Assembly: GCA_023414875.1 (NCBI GenBank)
Contig: JAEZMV010000006.1
Coordinates: 62,001-126,000 of the forward strand
Reading direction: 5' to 3'
Length of the DNA stretch: 64,000 nt
Origin: Bacillota bacterium
GTDB taxonomy: Bacteria > Bacillota > Clostridia > Lachnospirales > Lachnospiraceae
Part shown: piece by piece, positions 34,638 through 42,519 of the stretch
Layout of the letters: the number at the start of each line of letters is the position of its first letter
How positions within the stretch are numbered: the first letter of the stretch is position 1
The notes under the pieces: generated by a model
Told to the model about the DNA's origin: nothing
What the model saw: only the letters and a program-made list of their open reading frames with translations
Databases searched by the model: none
Translations under genes and position numbers: made by a program

Positions 34638-35924
34638 TTATAATTTTTTTGTATCCAATTTTGATAATTCATCGGATAGTTTATGGATATAATCTCTGAG
34701 TATATGAATGCAGTCCTGTTCCTTTGCCACCTCGCGTACAATATCCTCTGCCAGTGCTTTGCAGGTTGGTGCTCCGCAGGAGCCGCAGTCTAGTCTCGGG
34801 AACTTTTCACAAAGCTCATCCACCCGGGACATATTTGCAATACTTTCCTTCATATCTTTGCCAAGTTTAAAAACCGGCTCATATTTCACTTCATTAGTCC
34901 AAAAGCTTTCCTGTAGATTTACGTTAACAATATGCGAACAGGCTATCGGCAGATACTTCCTTAAGCGAATGAGCTTAACCTTAGCCAAATAGGGATTCTC
35001 GACGGTTAGAACTCCTCCGACACAGCCACCCGCACAGGCATTCAGCTCGATAAACTCCAATTGATCAAACTTCTGGTCCTCGAGATCCTCTAATACCCTG
35101 ATAACATTTTCGATACCATCGGCAGCTAAATAATTATCGCTTAACAGACTACCGGCTTCTCCTCCGGTGCTGCCCCATCCAATTCCAATCCTTCCTGAGA
35201 TACGCAGTTCTTCCACATTATCGATACTTTGTTTCATCAACGGAAGTAGTATTGGATATACTTCCTTCATCGCAAGTACACCATCAATTTCACTGTGATC
35301 AATCCCAATCGGTGATTTTACTGCTGTCATCTTTGCCGGACATGGGGAGATAAAAATAATCCCAATCTTCTCCCTTGGTAGTCCTGTCTTCGCCATGGCT
35401 TTCTCTCTTGCCATTGCAGCCGCCAAATCAACCGGTGCGCAGATTGGTAATAGATGTTCAATCAGATTAGGAAAACGTACTTGGATTAAACGTACTACAG
35501 AAGGGCAGGCTGTACTGATTAACGGCCATTGTTCCTTATGTTCATTTACATACTTTCTAGATAATTCCGAAACCAGCTCTGCTGCTCCGCTCACTTCATA
35601 AACATCATCAAAGCCCATTTTTTTCAGGGCAGTGAGGACAATATTAATATCCTCCAGATGATTGAACTGTCCATAGAGAGAAGGGGCTGGTAGAGCTACT
35701 GTATATTCAAATTGTTTCATGATTTCCGGGGAATCATAGGTGGCTTCTTTTGCATGATGAGGACAAATACGAATGCATTCTCCACAGTCTATACAAAATT
35801 CCTTTGTAATAACAGCTTTTCCGTTTCTTACGCGGATTGCCTGAGTGGGGCACCTTTTAATGCAGTTGATACACCCCATGCATAAATCTTCCTTCAAACG
35901 AACCGATGTAAAAAACTTACCCAT
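34638..35924 (-). CDS. Sensory-type [FeFe] hydrogenase (group C/D-like)
   Basis: This 428-residue protein starts with two [4Fe-4S] ferredoxin motifs (CMGCINCIKRCP and CIDCGECIRICP), followed by an H-cluster domain with divergent motifs: TACPS for L1 (the catalytic enzymes have TSCCP or TSCSP), SPCPAK for L2 and NACAGGCVGG for L3. The four H-cluster cysteines are present. It ends with a CxxC-type FeS domain (LDCGSCGAPTCKALAEDIV). Such divergent hydrogenases are proposed H2 sensors. It lies with DRTGG, anti-sigma-like, PHP and PAS-GGDEF genes, divergent from the catalytic operon. It has no PAS domain of its own. Confidence 0.85.
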   Translation of the reverse strand: MGKFFTSVRLKEDLCMGCINCIKRCPTQAIRVRNGKAVITKEFCIDCGECIRICPHHAKEATYDSPEIMKQFEYTVALPAPSLYGQFNHLEDINIVLTALKKMGFDDVYEVSGAAELVSELSRKYVNEHKEQWPLISTACPSVVRLIQVRFPNLIEHLLPICAPVDLAAAMAREKAMAKTGLPREKIGIIFISPCPAKMTAVKSPIGIDHSEIDGVLAMKEVYPILLPLMKQSIDNVEELRISGRIGIGWGSTGGEAGSLLSDNYLAADGIENVIRVLEDLEDQKFDQLEFIELNACAGGCVGGVLTVENPYLAKVKLIRLRKYLPIACSHIVNVNLQESFWTNEVKYEPVFKLGKDMKESIANMSRVDELCEKFPRLDCGSCGAPTCKALAEDIVREVAKEQDCIHILRDYIHKLSDELSKLDTKKL

Positions 35925-36026
35925 TTTATTCTTCTCCCTTCAAAAGCAAATTACATCCATCTATTTATATTTGTTCTTTTGACTTCAAAGGCTTCCTGAT
36001 ATAAATCTCACAAACTAGTCCTTCGG

Positions 36027-36455
36027 CTACTCGTGCATTTTTACCTTCATGGTTACGGTAGTTCCTACTCCGATGACCGTATCAACATACATTTCATCAG
36101 AATATTTCTTCATGTTCGGGAGCCCCATACCGGCTCCAAAGCCTAAAGACCTGATATTATCAGGAGCTGTAGAATATCCAGCCTGCATAGCAAGCTCAAT
36201 ATTCTCAATTCCGGGACCCTGATCCTTCAGAATCATTACAATCTCATCCGGAGTAATTGTAACATCAATTCTACCTCCAAAGGCATGAATCACCATATTT
36301 ATCTCACCTTCATACATGGCAATTGCAACCTTTCGAACAATTTCCGGGTCAACACCCATCTTCTTTAACTTACTTTTCAGATTACTGGAGGCTTCCCCTG
36401 CCCTGGTAAAATCATCCGCAGGTACCTCATATACCATAACAATAGTATCATTCAC
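36027..36455 (-). CDS. Anti-sigma/RsbW-like ATPase
   Basis: This 142-residue protein is a stand-alone GHKL ATPase: KVAIAMYEGEINMVIHA (N box), MILKDQGPGIENIE (G1), and the glycine-rich LGFGAGMGLPNMKKYSDEM (G2), as in RsbW and SpoIIAB kinases. The likely start is a GTG at 36455 after GGGGAGG; it overlaps the upstream DRTGG gene by eight bases. In hydrogenase loci such kinases may pass a signal from the sensory hydrogenase, possibly by phosphorylating a partner, but the partner is not visible here. Confidence 0.75.
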   Translation of the reverse strand: MNDTIVMVYEVPADDFTRAGEASSNLKSKLKKMGVDPEIVRKVAIAMYEGEINMVIHAFGGRIDVTITPDEIVMILKDQGPGIENIELAMQAGYSTAPDNIRSLGFGAGMGLPNMKKYSDEMYVDTVIGVGTTVTMKVKMHE

Positions 36456-36804
36456 GATAAGTCGGACCTCCCCGCAAGCCATTTTCATAAAGCATACCAC
36501 ATGCAGAGAACATCCTGTGTCCTGAAGATAAAATGGCGATTCCCTTTTCTTTTGCCATCTCAATCATTGCATCATCAGGTAATTTTCCTCTTACAAATAC
36601 AATACAGATGATATCCATCATTTCGCAAGTACGTATTACCTGTAGATTACACAACCCTGTCAGTAAAACCGATTGATCCTTCATAAAAGCTAAAACATCA
36701 CTCATCATATCCGAGCCGCAGGCAGTATGAACCTCCCTGTCCTCCCACTCTTCTCCGACGATCATTTTTGCATTTAATATCTCTTTGATATTATTTATTG
36801 TCAT
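36448..36804 (-). CDS. DRTGG-domain protein (first copy)
   Basis: This 118-residue protein resembles the DRTGG protein at 34144-34500: HTACGSDMMSDVLAFMKDQSVLLTGLCNLQVIRTCEMMDIICIVFVRGKLPD then GIAILSSGHRMFSACGMLYENGL. I start it at the ATG at 36804 because GGAGG lies just upstream. It overlaps the kinase-like gene. Two strong hairpins lie in the 120 bases before it. Confidence 0.75.
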   Translation of the reverse strand: MTINNIKEILNAKMIVGEEWEDREVHTACGSDMMSDVLAFMKDQSVLLTGLCNLQVIRTCEMMDIICIVFVRGKLPDDAMIEMAKEKGIAILSSGHRMFSACGMLYENGLRGGPTYRE

Positions 36805-36843
36805 ATTAACCTCCATGACTTTCTCGTAACCTGCAAACTTTCT

Positions 36844-36912
36844 ACATGAAAACCTTTGGTTTTCATGTTATGCAGAGCACAAATTTGCGTGTGAAAGATT
36901 TATCTTTCACAC
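36844..36912. repeat. Two adjacent perfect hairpins
   Basis: ACATGAAAACC with its complement (36844-36868, three-base loop) and GTGTGAAAGAT with its complement (36889-36912) are two 11-base-stem palindromes, 20 bases apart, between the PAS-GGDEF and DRTGG genes. There is no U tract, so they are not ordinary terminators; processing or mRNA-stability roles are possible. Confidence 0.75.
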
Positions 36913-36924
36913 TGACCTCCTATT

Positions 36925-38226
36925 TTAAACCGTTCCGCTAAATACCTCAAACGAGCTTGTCGGTACCTTTTTCGCCATAACCAGCGCTGTGTTGGCATTT
37001 GACATTAATACCGGGTATTCCTTTTCTCCTTTATGGAAGGTGATGCCTATACTAGCTGATATACCACCCTTCGTGTGTTCATAAGAATAGATGCTTTCTA
37101 TCTCTTTACATATTTTATCTGCAACCTCATATACCGTTTGATCCGAGTGGATGCCTTTCATATAAACTACAAATTCACCAAGTCCTATTCTACCTATAAT
37201 ATCGGATGATCGAAAATGCTTTTTAATGATAGCCCCAATGCTAGCTAAGACATTTTCACCATTTAACATTTTCTTGATTTCATTGAGGTTTTTATAATTT
37301 CTAATTTCAATCAACATCAAAGCGGAAAGTATATCCTCCTGTTTTGAAGTTTCTTCCGTTATCATGATATCTGCGGATTCCTTCGTGCATACATTTGTCA
37401 AGACATCTATTTGCGGGGTATAAACCTGTTTTTCGACCTCCTTCGTTAATGAAGTGACAGTAGATAATTTACCGACCACTTTATAAGGGTTCCTGTTTTC
37501 ATCAAATATTATGGATGCATAACACAAATACCAGGAGGGTGTACCTTCCTTGGAAATCAATCTCAGTTCGAATCTCACCTGCTTTCTTCCACTCATTACA
37601 CTATTAAATATTGCGATTACTGCAGGACGCTCCTCTGGATGTATTATCTTTGTTTTATCCAATTTGCTTCGAAATCCGGGCATTACTGCATCTTTACCAA
37701 AGATCTCACGAAATAATTCTGAAAAGGATAAGGTATCGTTAGCAATCTCATATTCAAAGTATAATTCCTTAGATAATTCCGTAATTCTTCTATGATAATC
37801 GTTGGTCTGCTCCAGCTTTTTATAATTAACCATCAAATTTGTGACATCCATAGCAATACAGGAATATACCGGAAACGTCTTTGTACCTGATTGGTAAGTC
37901 TCTTCCGTTTTAGTTCCTGTTATCATTACCCACCGAAAACTTCCATCCTGCTGTAAAGTACGGAAATTGATATTCATCATATTATCTTTCCTATGCTTTT
38001 GAACAGCTATCTGCTGCGTTAGATAAATCACGTCTGCAGAATACACAATCCGAAGCAATGCCACCGGACTCTTCAGATTCACTTTATCCGACACGTTTTT
38101 AATTAAAGAATAAAAAGTCTCTGTCGCGTAAAGAATGGTTAGCATATCATCAAATGCCAATCTGGCAACCCCTCCTGGAGCTGTAAGTAATAATTGATCC
38201 AACTGTTGTCTGCTGCTCTCTTCCAT
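36925..38226 (-). CDS. Tandem PAS domains with degenerate GGDEF domain
   Basis: This 433-residue soluble protein has two PAS-like regions (about residues 15-130 and 145-260) and a C-terminal GGDEF-like domain. The catalytic signature at residues 348-352 reads GLGEF, not GGDEF, so diguanylate cyclase activity is doubtful and a GTP- or c-di-GMP-binding role is more likely. It has no membrane segment, so it senses a cytoplasmic signal. It is the first gene on the minus-strand arm of the hydrogenase locus, divergent from hydC, and may respond to redox state or H2. Confidence 0.8.
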   Translation of the reverse strand: MEESSRQQLDQLLLTAPGGVARLAFDDMLTILYATETFYSLIKNVSDKVNLKSPVALLRIVYSADVIYLTQQIAVQKHRKDNMMNINFRTLQQDGSFRWVMITGTKTEETYQSGTKTFPVYSCIAMDVTNLMVNYKKLEQTNDYHRRITELSKELYFEYEIANDTLSFSELFREIFGKDAVMPGFRSKLDKTKIIHPEERPAVIAIFNSVMSGRKQVRFELRLISKEGTPSWYLCYASIIFDENRNPYKVVGKLSTVTSLTKEVEKQVYTPQIDVLTNVCTKESADIMITEETSKQEDILSALMLIEIRNYKNLNEIKKMLNGENVLASIGAIIKKHFRSSDIIGRIGLGEFVVYMKGIHSDQTVYEVADKICKEIESIYSYEHTKGGISASIGITFHKGEKEYPVLMSNANTALVMAKKVPTSSFEVFSGTV

Positions 38227-38628
38227 ATCCGTGCCTTCCTTGTTGTTATTCTATCAACAATACATTCCTAAATCTTATAGAAAATTCCTGTTGTGGACCC
38301 ACTACTGAGTTAAGTATTATTATACCATGAACTTCGTTCCTGGTCTTTTGCTCCGATCGTATGCTGCAAGCAAGCTTGCACATACTCACTACGCTCTAAT
38401 TATAATACAATTTGTCGGCAAATACAATGTTGTATTATATATAACGTTGTATCTATTATATAGTTCACAACCTCAAATTGTTATTAAAATTTAACTTATA
38501 CATGTTGCATATAACAAAAATTATTATAGTATAGATTGTTGTTAATAATTTTTGTAGATTTTTTAACATACTTATGGTATAATGTCAATTGTTTGTGGCG
38601 ACACAATTTAATTCAAGGAGGTTTATTC
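38227..38628. promoter_or_regulatory. Divergent regulatory region of the hydrogenase locus
   Basis: The region contains a hairpin (GTATG..GCAAGC with GCTTGC..CATAC, 38369-38396) and a 13-base inverted repeat, ACAAAAATTATTA at 38514-38526 with its complement at 38543-38555. The -10 TATAAT of the catalytic operon is at 38578-38583. TTGTTAA inside the repeat matches one half of a Rex redox-repressor site; the other half is poor. Confidence 0.6.
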
Positions 38629-39123
38629 ATGGGATCGCAAATTAAGACAGTACCCTTTGCAGGAACAAAAGAGCAGGAAGCTGCACTTTTAAAGGTCATA
38701 GCCGACCATAAAGATGACAAAGGTGCTCTGATGCCCATATTGCAAAAGGCACAAGGTATTTATGGCTATCTTCCAATCGAAGTGCAAACCATTATTTCCA
38801 ATGAAATGAATGTACCGTTGGAGAAGGTTTATGGTATCGTAACATTTTATTCACAGTTTTCACTTAATCCTAAGGGCAAATTCAATATATCAGTTTGCCT
38901 TGGAACAGCTTGTTATGTAAAAGGCTCCGGTGATCTTTTTGACAAGCTGAAAGACATGCTCGGAGTTACCGATGGCGGTTGTACAGAAGACGGTAAGTTC
39001 TCATTAGAATCCTGTCGCTGTATCGGTGCATGTGGACTTGCACCAGTATTAACCATCAATGAAGACGTATATGGTAAGTTATCCGTTGATGATCTTGAAG
39101 GTATCTTATCAAAGTACAAATAA
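38629..39123 (+). CDS. hydC: HydC, NuoE-like [2Fe-2S] subunit of bifurcating hydrogenase
   Basis: This 164-residue thioredoxin-fold ferredoxin is like the 24-kDa subunit of complex I. Four cysteines bind a [2Fe-2S] cluster: SVCLGTACYVKGSGD and SCRCIGACGLAP. In trimeric electron-bifurcating hydrogenases the subunit serves the NADH/FMN module. The ATG at 38629 follows CAAGGAGG. It opens an operon running to hydA at 44262. Confidence 0.9.
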   Translation: MGSQIKTVPFAGTKEQEAALLKVIADHKDDKGALMPILQKAQGIYGYLPIEVQTIISNEMNVPLEKVYGIVTFYSQFSLNPKGKFNISVCLGTACYVKGSGDLFDKLKDMLGVTDGGCTEDGKFSLESCRCIGACGLAPVLTINEDVYGKLSVDDLEGILSKYK

Positions 39124-39124
39124 T

Positions 39125-39682
39125 ATGATGACTGAAATATCTCTTAATGTATTAGATGTCGCTAATAATTCAATCCGAGCAAATGCTGATTTGATTGAAA
39201 TTAAAATACAGATACAAAGAGACTTAGATAAACTAACGATAACAATTGCCGACAATGGCTGCGGTATGACAAACGAGCAGTTACAAAGTGTTGAAGATCC
39301 TTTTTTTACAACCCGAACGACAAGAAAAATCGGATTGGGTATTCCATTCTTTAAGATGGCCGCGTTAAGTACCGGAGGATCCTTTCAGATTAAATCTGCT
39401 CCTAATTTTGGAACTACTGTTGTTGCTGAATTTACTTTATCTCATATTGACCGTATGCCGTTAGGCGACATGAATAGTACAATGCATACACTAATTACTT
39501 TGAATACGCAGATTAATTTCCTCTATACTTATGAGTTTGATGGAAAACAATTTACACTGGATACTCGGGAGTTTCGTGAAATTCTTGACAATGTCCCCCT
39601 TGATACTCCGGAAGTATCCGCTTATATCAAAGAATACTTAGAAGAGAACCAGAAAGAAACGGACGGAGGCTATCTCATATAG
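39125..39682 (+). CDS. HATPase-domain (GHKL) protein of the hydrogenase operon
   Basis: This 185-residue protein begins TEISLNVLDVANNSIRANADLIEI (N box) and carries DNGCGMTNEQLQSVEDPFFTTRTTRKIGLGIPFFKMAA (G1 and G2 boxes), then a ~75-residue unique tail. It has no phosphoacceptor histidine or membrane segment, so it is an ATP-binding partner and not a full kinase. Its start overlaps the region just after the hydC stop. Equivalent genes lie between NuoE- and NuoF-like genes in other clostridial hydrogenase operons. Confidence 0.8.
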   Translation: MMTEISLNVLDVANNSIRANADLIEIKIQIQRDLDKLTITIADNGCGMTNEQLQSVEDPFFTTRTTRKIGLGIPFFKMAALSTGGSFQIKSAPNFGTTVVAEFTLSHIDRMPLGDMNSTMHTLITLNTQINFLYTYEFDGKQFTLDTREFREILDNVPLDTPEVSAYIKEYLEENQKETDGGYLI

Positions 39683-39743
39683 TAACTATGGTAATTTATT
39701 AAATTATGGCCTTATTAACGTTTTATATATTAGGAGGATAAAG

Positions 39744-40088
39744 GTGAATAACCCTAATAAAATCAATATTCTTTGGACGAATGATAATGTGATAACTTCT
39801 GAGAAGATGGTATTAATGTATGCAACTAACAGTATGATAAATAATTGGTGGTCGGAAGTAGCCGTTTTAGCTTGGGGAGCGACCACTAAGCTTATCGCTG
39901 ATAATCAATTAATTCAAGAGAAGATAAAAATGGCTATGCATATCGGTGTGAAATTCATTGCTTGTAAAGCCTGCGCAGATCAGTTGGAAGTTACAGAAAA
40001 GCTTGTAGAACTGGGCATAGATGTAAAATACGTAGGTGATTATTTTACCGATATAATTAAAGAAGGCGAACACCTGATTACAATTTAA
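39744..40088 (+). CDS. DsrE/DsrF-like protein in hydrogenase operon
   Basis: This 114-residue protein has the small alpha/beta DsrE-like layout (INILWTNDNVITSEKMVLMYATNSMINNWWSEVAVLAWGATTKLIA) with a late cysteine pair in FIACKACADQLEVTEKLVELGIDV, near where related sulfur-carrier proteins have their reactive cysteine. The start is a GTG after TAGGAGG. Its role with a hydrogenase is not established; sulfur transfer or redox sensing are guesses. Confidence 0.72.
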   Translation: MNNPNKINILWTNDNVITSEKMVLMYATNSMINNWWSEVAVLAWGATTKLIADNQLIQEKIKMAMHIGVKFIACKACADQLEVTEKLVELGIDVKYVGDYFTDIIKEGEHLITI

Positions 40089-40172
40089 TTCTTTGTTCGA
40101 AGGTTAATTACTCAGTGTAATGCAGCCTTGGTAGTATCATCCAGAATTTATACAAAGACATCACAACCTTTA

Positions 40173-40224
40173 TAAGGAGGGTAATCCTCCTTACAAACAA
40201 TTATTCATATTATTTTTAAGGAGG
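40173..40224 (+). promoter_or_regulatory. SD/anti-SD hairpin ahead of the [2Fe-2S] gene
   Basis: TAAGGAGG (40173-40180) pairs perfectly with CCTCCTTA (40186-40193) across a five-base loop. The true ribosome site of the next gene is an identical TAAGGAGG at 40217-40224, so CCTCCTTA could pair with either copy and hide or free the ribosome site. Confidence 0.7.
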
Positions 40225-40231
40225 ATTAAGC

Positions 40232-40603
40232 ATGAAATCTCTAGAAGAGCTTAAAGCAATCAGAGAAAAGATGCAGGGTCAAATCGGTATTCGTAATGAG
40301 TCCAGTGATCAGACCCGCGTTATTGTAGGTATGGCTACCTGCGGTATTGCAAGCGGTGCAAGACCTGTTCTTACTGCCCTTGCCGATACAGTTCAAACAA
40401 AAGGCCTTACTAATGTATCAGTAACTCAAACCGGATGTATCGGATTATGCCAATACGAACCTATCGTAGAGGTATTAGAGCCGGGAAAAGATAAAGTAAC
40501 TTATGTAAAAATGACTCCGGAAAAAGCGCTTGAAGTTATTGAGCAGCATTTAATCCGTGGCCAGGTTGTAACTAAATATACCATAGCCGAAGTTCTCGGC
40601 TAA
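40232..40603 (+). CDS. Thioredoxin-like [2Fe-2S] ferredoxin of hydrogenase operon
   Basis: This 123-residue protein has the Cys pattern of thioredoxin-like [2Fe-2S] ferredoxins: VGMATCGIASGARPVLTAL and SVTQTGCIGLCQYEP. It resembles the N-terminal domain of the adjacent NuoF-like subunit and free-standing ferredoxins in the same place in other clostridia. It probably carries electrons to or within the HydABC complex. The ribosome site TAAGGAGG lies in a possible switch. Confidence 0.88.
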   Translation: MKSLEELKAIREKMQGQIGIRNESSDQTRVIVGMATCGIASGARPVLTALADTVQTKGLTNVSVTQTGCIGLCQYEPIVEVLEPGKDKVTYVKMTPEKALEVIEQHLIRGQVVTKYTIAEVLG

Positions 40604-40621
40604 TCCGAAGGAGGACACATT

Positions 40622-42409
40622 ATGTATCGTTCACACGTATTAGTCTGCGGTGGTACCGGTTGTACTTCCTCGGGAAGTGTAAAAATCATCGAATCCTTGC
40701 AGGCAGAAATCAAAAAAAATGGTCTTAAAGAAGAAGTGTCTGTTGTTCAGACAGGTTGTCACGGACTCTGTGCTTTAGGTCCTATCGTTATTATATACCC
40801 GGAAGCAACCTTTTATGCAATGGTAAAGGAAGAAGATATTCCGGAAATCGTATCCGAGCACTTACTTAAGGGACGTATTGTTACCCGTCTTCTTTACAAG
40901 GAAATGGTTACGGAGGATGGTATCAAGTCCTTAAACGATACCGACTTTTATAAAAAACAGCATAGAATTGCACTCCGCAACTGTGGTGTTATTAACCCCG
41001 AAAACATTGACGAATACATCGGAACCAATGGTTATGAAGCTCTTGGTAAAGTATTAACAGAATATACACCGGATCAGGTTATCCAAACGATCCTAGACAG
41101 TGGTTTAAGAGGCCGTGGAGGCGGCGGTTTCCCTACCGGTTTGAAGTGGAAGCTGGCGAAAGGAAACGATGCAGACCAGAAATATGTTTGCTGTAACGCT
41201 GACGAAGGCGACCCGGGTGCCTTCATGGATCGTTCCGTATTAGAGGGTGACCCTCACGTAGTACTTGAAGCTATGGCAATCGCAGGTTATGCAATCGGTG
41301 CTTCCCAAGGTTTTATCTACGTTCGTGCTGAATATCCTATCGCTGTTGAGCGTTTGGAAATCGCAATTGCTCAGGCAAGAGAATATGGCTTACTTGGTAA
41401 GAACATTTTCGACAGCGGTTTCGATTTTGATATTGATTTAAGACTTGGTGCCGGAGCGTTCGTATGTGGTGAAGAAACCGCTCTTATGACCTCCATTGAA
41501 GGAAATCGTGGTGAGCCTCGTCCTCGTCCTCCGTTCCCCGCACAAAAAGGTCTGTTCCAGAAACCTACTATTTTAAACAACGTAGAAACCTATGCTAATA
41601 TTCCTCAGATTATCTTAAATGGACCCGAATGGTTTGCTTCCATGGGTACTGAGAAATCCAAGGGAACCAAAGTATTTGCACTTGGTGGTAAGATTAACAA
41701 TACAGGTCTTGTTGAAATTCCTATGGGAACAACTCTCCGTGAAGTTATTGATGAAATCGGCGGTGGTATCCCGAATGGCAAGAAGTTTAAAGCAGCTCAA
41801 ACAGGCGGTCCTTCCGGTGGTTGTATCCCTGCAGAACACTTTGATATTCCGATTGATTACGATAACCTGATCGGTATCGGCTCCATGATGGGTTCTGGTG
41901 GACTAATCGTTATGGACGAAGATAATTGTATGGTTGACATCGCTAAGTTCTTCCTCGAGTTTACCGTGGATGAATCCTGTGGAAAATGTACCCCATGCCG
42001 TATCGGTACAAAGCGTCTTTACGAGATACTTGAAAAAATCACTGAAGGCCAAGGCACAATGGAAGATCTTACAAAATTAGAAGATCTTTGCTACTATATT
42101 AAAGAGAACGCACTTTGCGGTCTCGGCCAGACAGCTCCAAACCCGGTATTGTCAACCCTGCGTTACTTCAGAGATGAATATGTTTCCCATGTTGTTGATA
42201 AGAAATGTCCTTCCGGTGTATGTAAAGCCCTTCTTTCCTATATCATCGATGCTGACAAATGTAAAGGTTGTACCTTATGTGCAAGAATTTGTCCGAATGG
42301 TGCAATCCAAGGCAAGGTTAAAGAAGTTCATCTTATCGATCAGAGTAAATGTATTAAGTGTGGCGCATGTATGGAGAAGTGTAAATTCGGCGCTATCTCA
42401 AAGAAATAA
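40622..42409 (+). CDS. hydB: HydB, NuoF-like NADH/FMN subunit of bifurcating hydrogenase
   Basis: This 595-residue subunit has four parts: a [2Fe-2S] thioredoxin-like domain (C9, C14, C46, C50); the NuoF flavin/NADH domain (GLRGRGGGGFPTGLKWKLA, CNADEGDPGAFMDRSVLEGDPH); a SLBB region and [4Fe-4S] motif (ESCGKCTPCRIGTKRL); and two C-terminal [4Fe-4S] ferredoxin motifs (CKGCTLCARICP and CIKCGACMEKCK). In electron-bifurcating hydrogenases this subunit oxidises NADH with FMN and feeds the ferredoxin and hydrogenase arms. It follows the ferredoxin gene by 18 bases. Confidence 0.93.
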   Translation: MYRSHVLVCGGTGCTSSGSVKIIESLQAEIKKNGLKEEVSVVQTGCHGLCALGPIVIIYPEATFYAMVKEEDIPEIVSEHLLKGRIVTRLLYKEMVTEDGIKSLNDTDFYKKQHRIALRNCGVINPENIDEYIGTNGYEALGKVLTEYTPDQVIQTILDSGLRGRGGGGFPTGLKWKLAKGNDADQKYVCCNADEGDPGAFMDRSVLEGDPHVVLEAMAIAGYAIGASQGFIYVRAEYPIAVERLEIAIAQAREYGLLGKNIFDSGFDFDIDLRLGAGAFVCGEETALMTSIEGNRGEPRPRPPFPAQKGLFQKPTILNNVETYANIPQIILNGPEWFASMGTEKSKGTKVFALGGKINNTGLVEIPMGTTLREVIDEIGGGIPNGKKFKAAQTGGPSGGCIPAEHFDIPIDYDNLIGIGSMMGSGGLIVMDEDNCMVDIAKFFLEFTVDESCGKCTPCRIGTKRLYEILEKITEGQGTMEDLTKLEDLCYYIKENALCGLGQTAPNPVLSTLRYFRDEYVSHVVDKKCPSGVCKALLSYIIDADKCKGCTLCARICPNGAIQGKVKEVHLIDQSKCIKCGACMEKCKFGAISKK

Positions 42410-42417
42410 CGTAGAAA

Positions 42418-42503
42418 TGTTGTGTGTGAATTGATACATCAATTTAATTCGCACAGGGAAAAGACACAACAGTGACTTTTATTTGAGTTCGTGCTTTCGC
42501 ACG
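42418..42503 (+). repeat. Two hairpins in the hydB-hydA gap
   Basis: A long interrupted hairpin has GTTGTGT (42419-42425) against ACACAAC (42464-42470) with an inner GTGAATT/AATTCGCAC arm. A short CGTGC/GCACG hairpin (42490-42503) lies just before the hydA ribosome site. No U tract follows, so readthrough into hydA is likely; they may set hydA mRNA levels. Confidence 0.6.
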
Positions 42504-42519
42504 TAGATGGAGGTTTGTA

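Noticed and set aside
38536..38628. Longer N-terminus for HydC
   Set aside because: The in-frame extension overlaps the promoter (TATAAT at 38578) and the ATG at 38629 has the real ribosome site.
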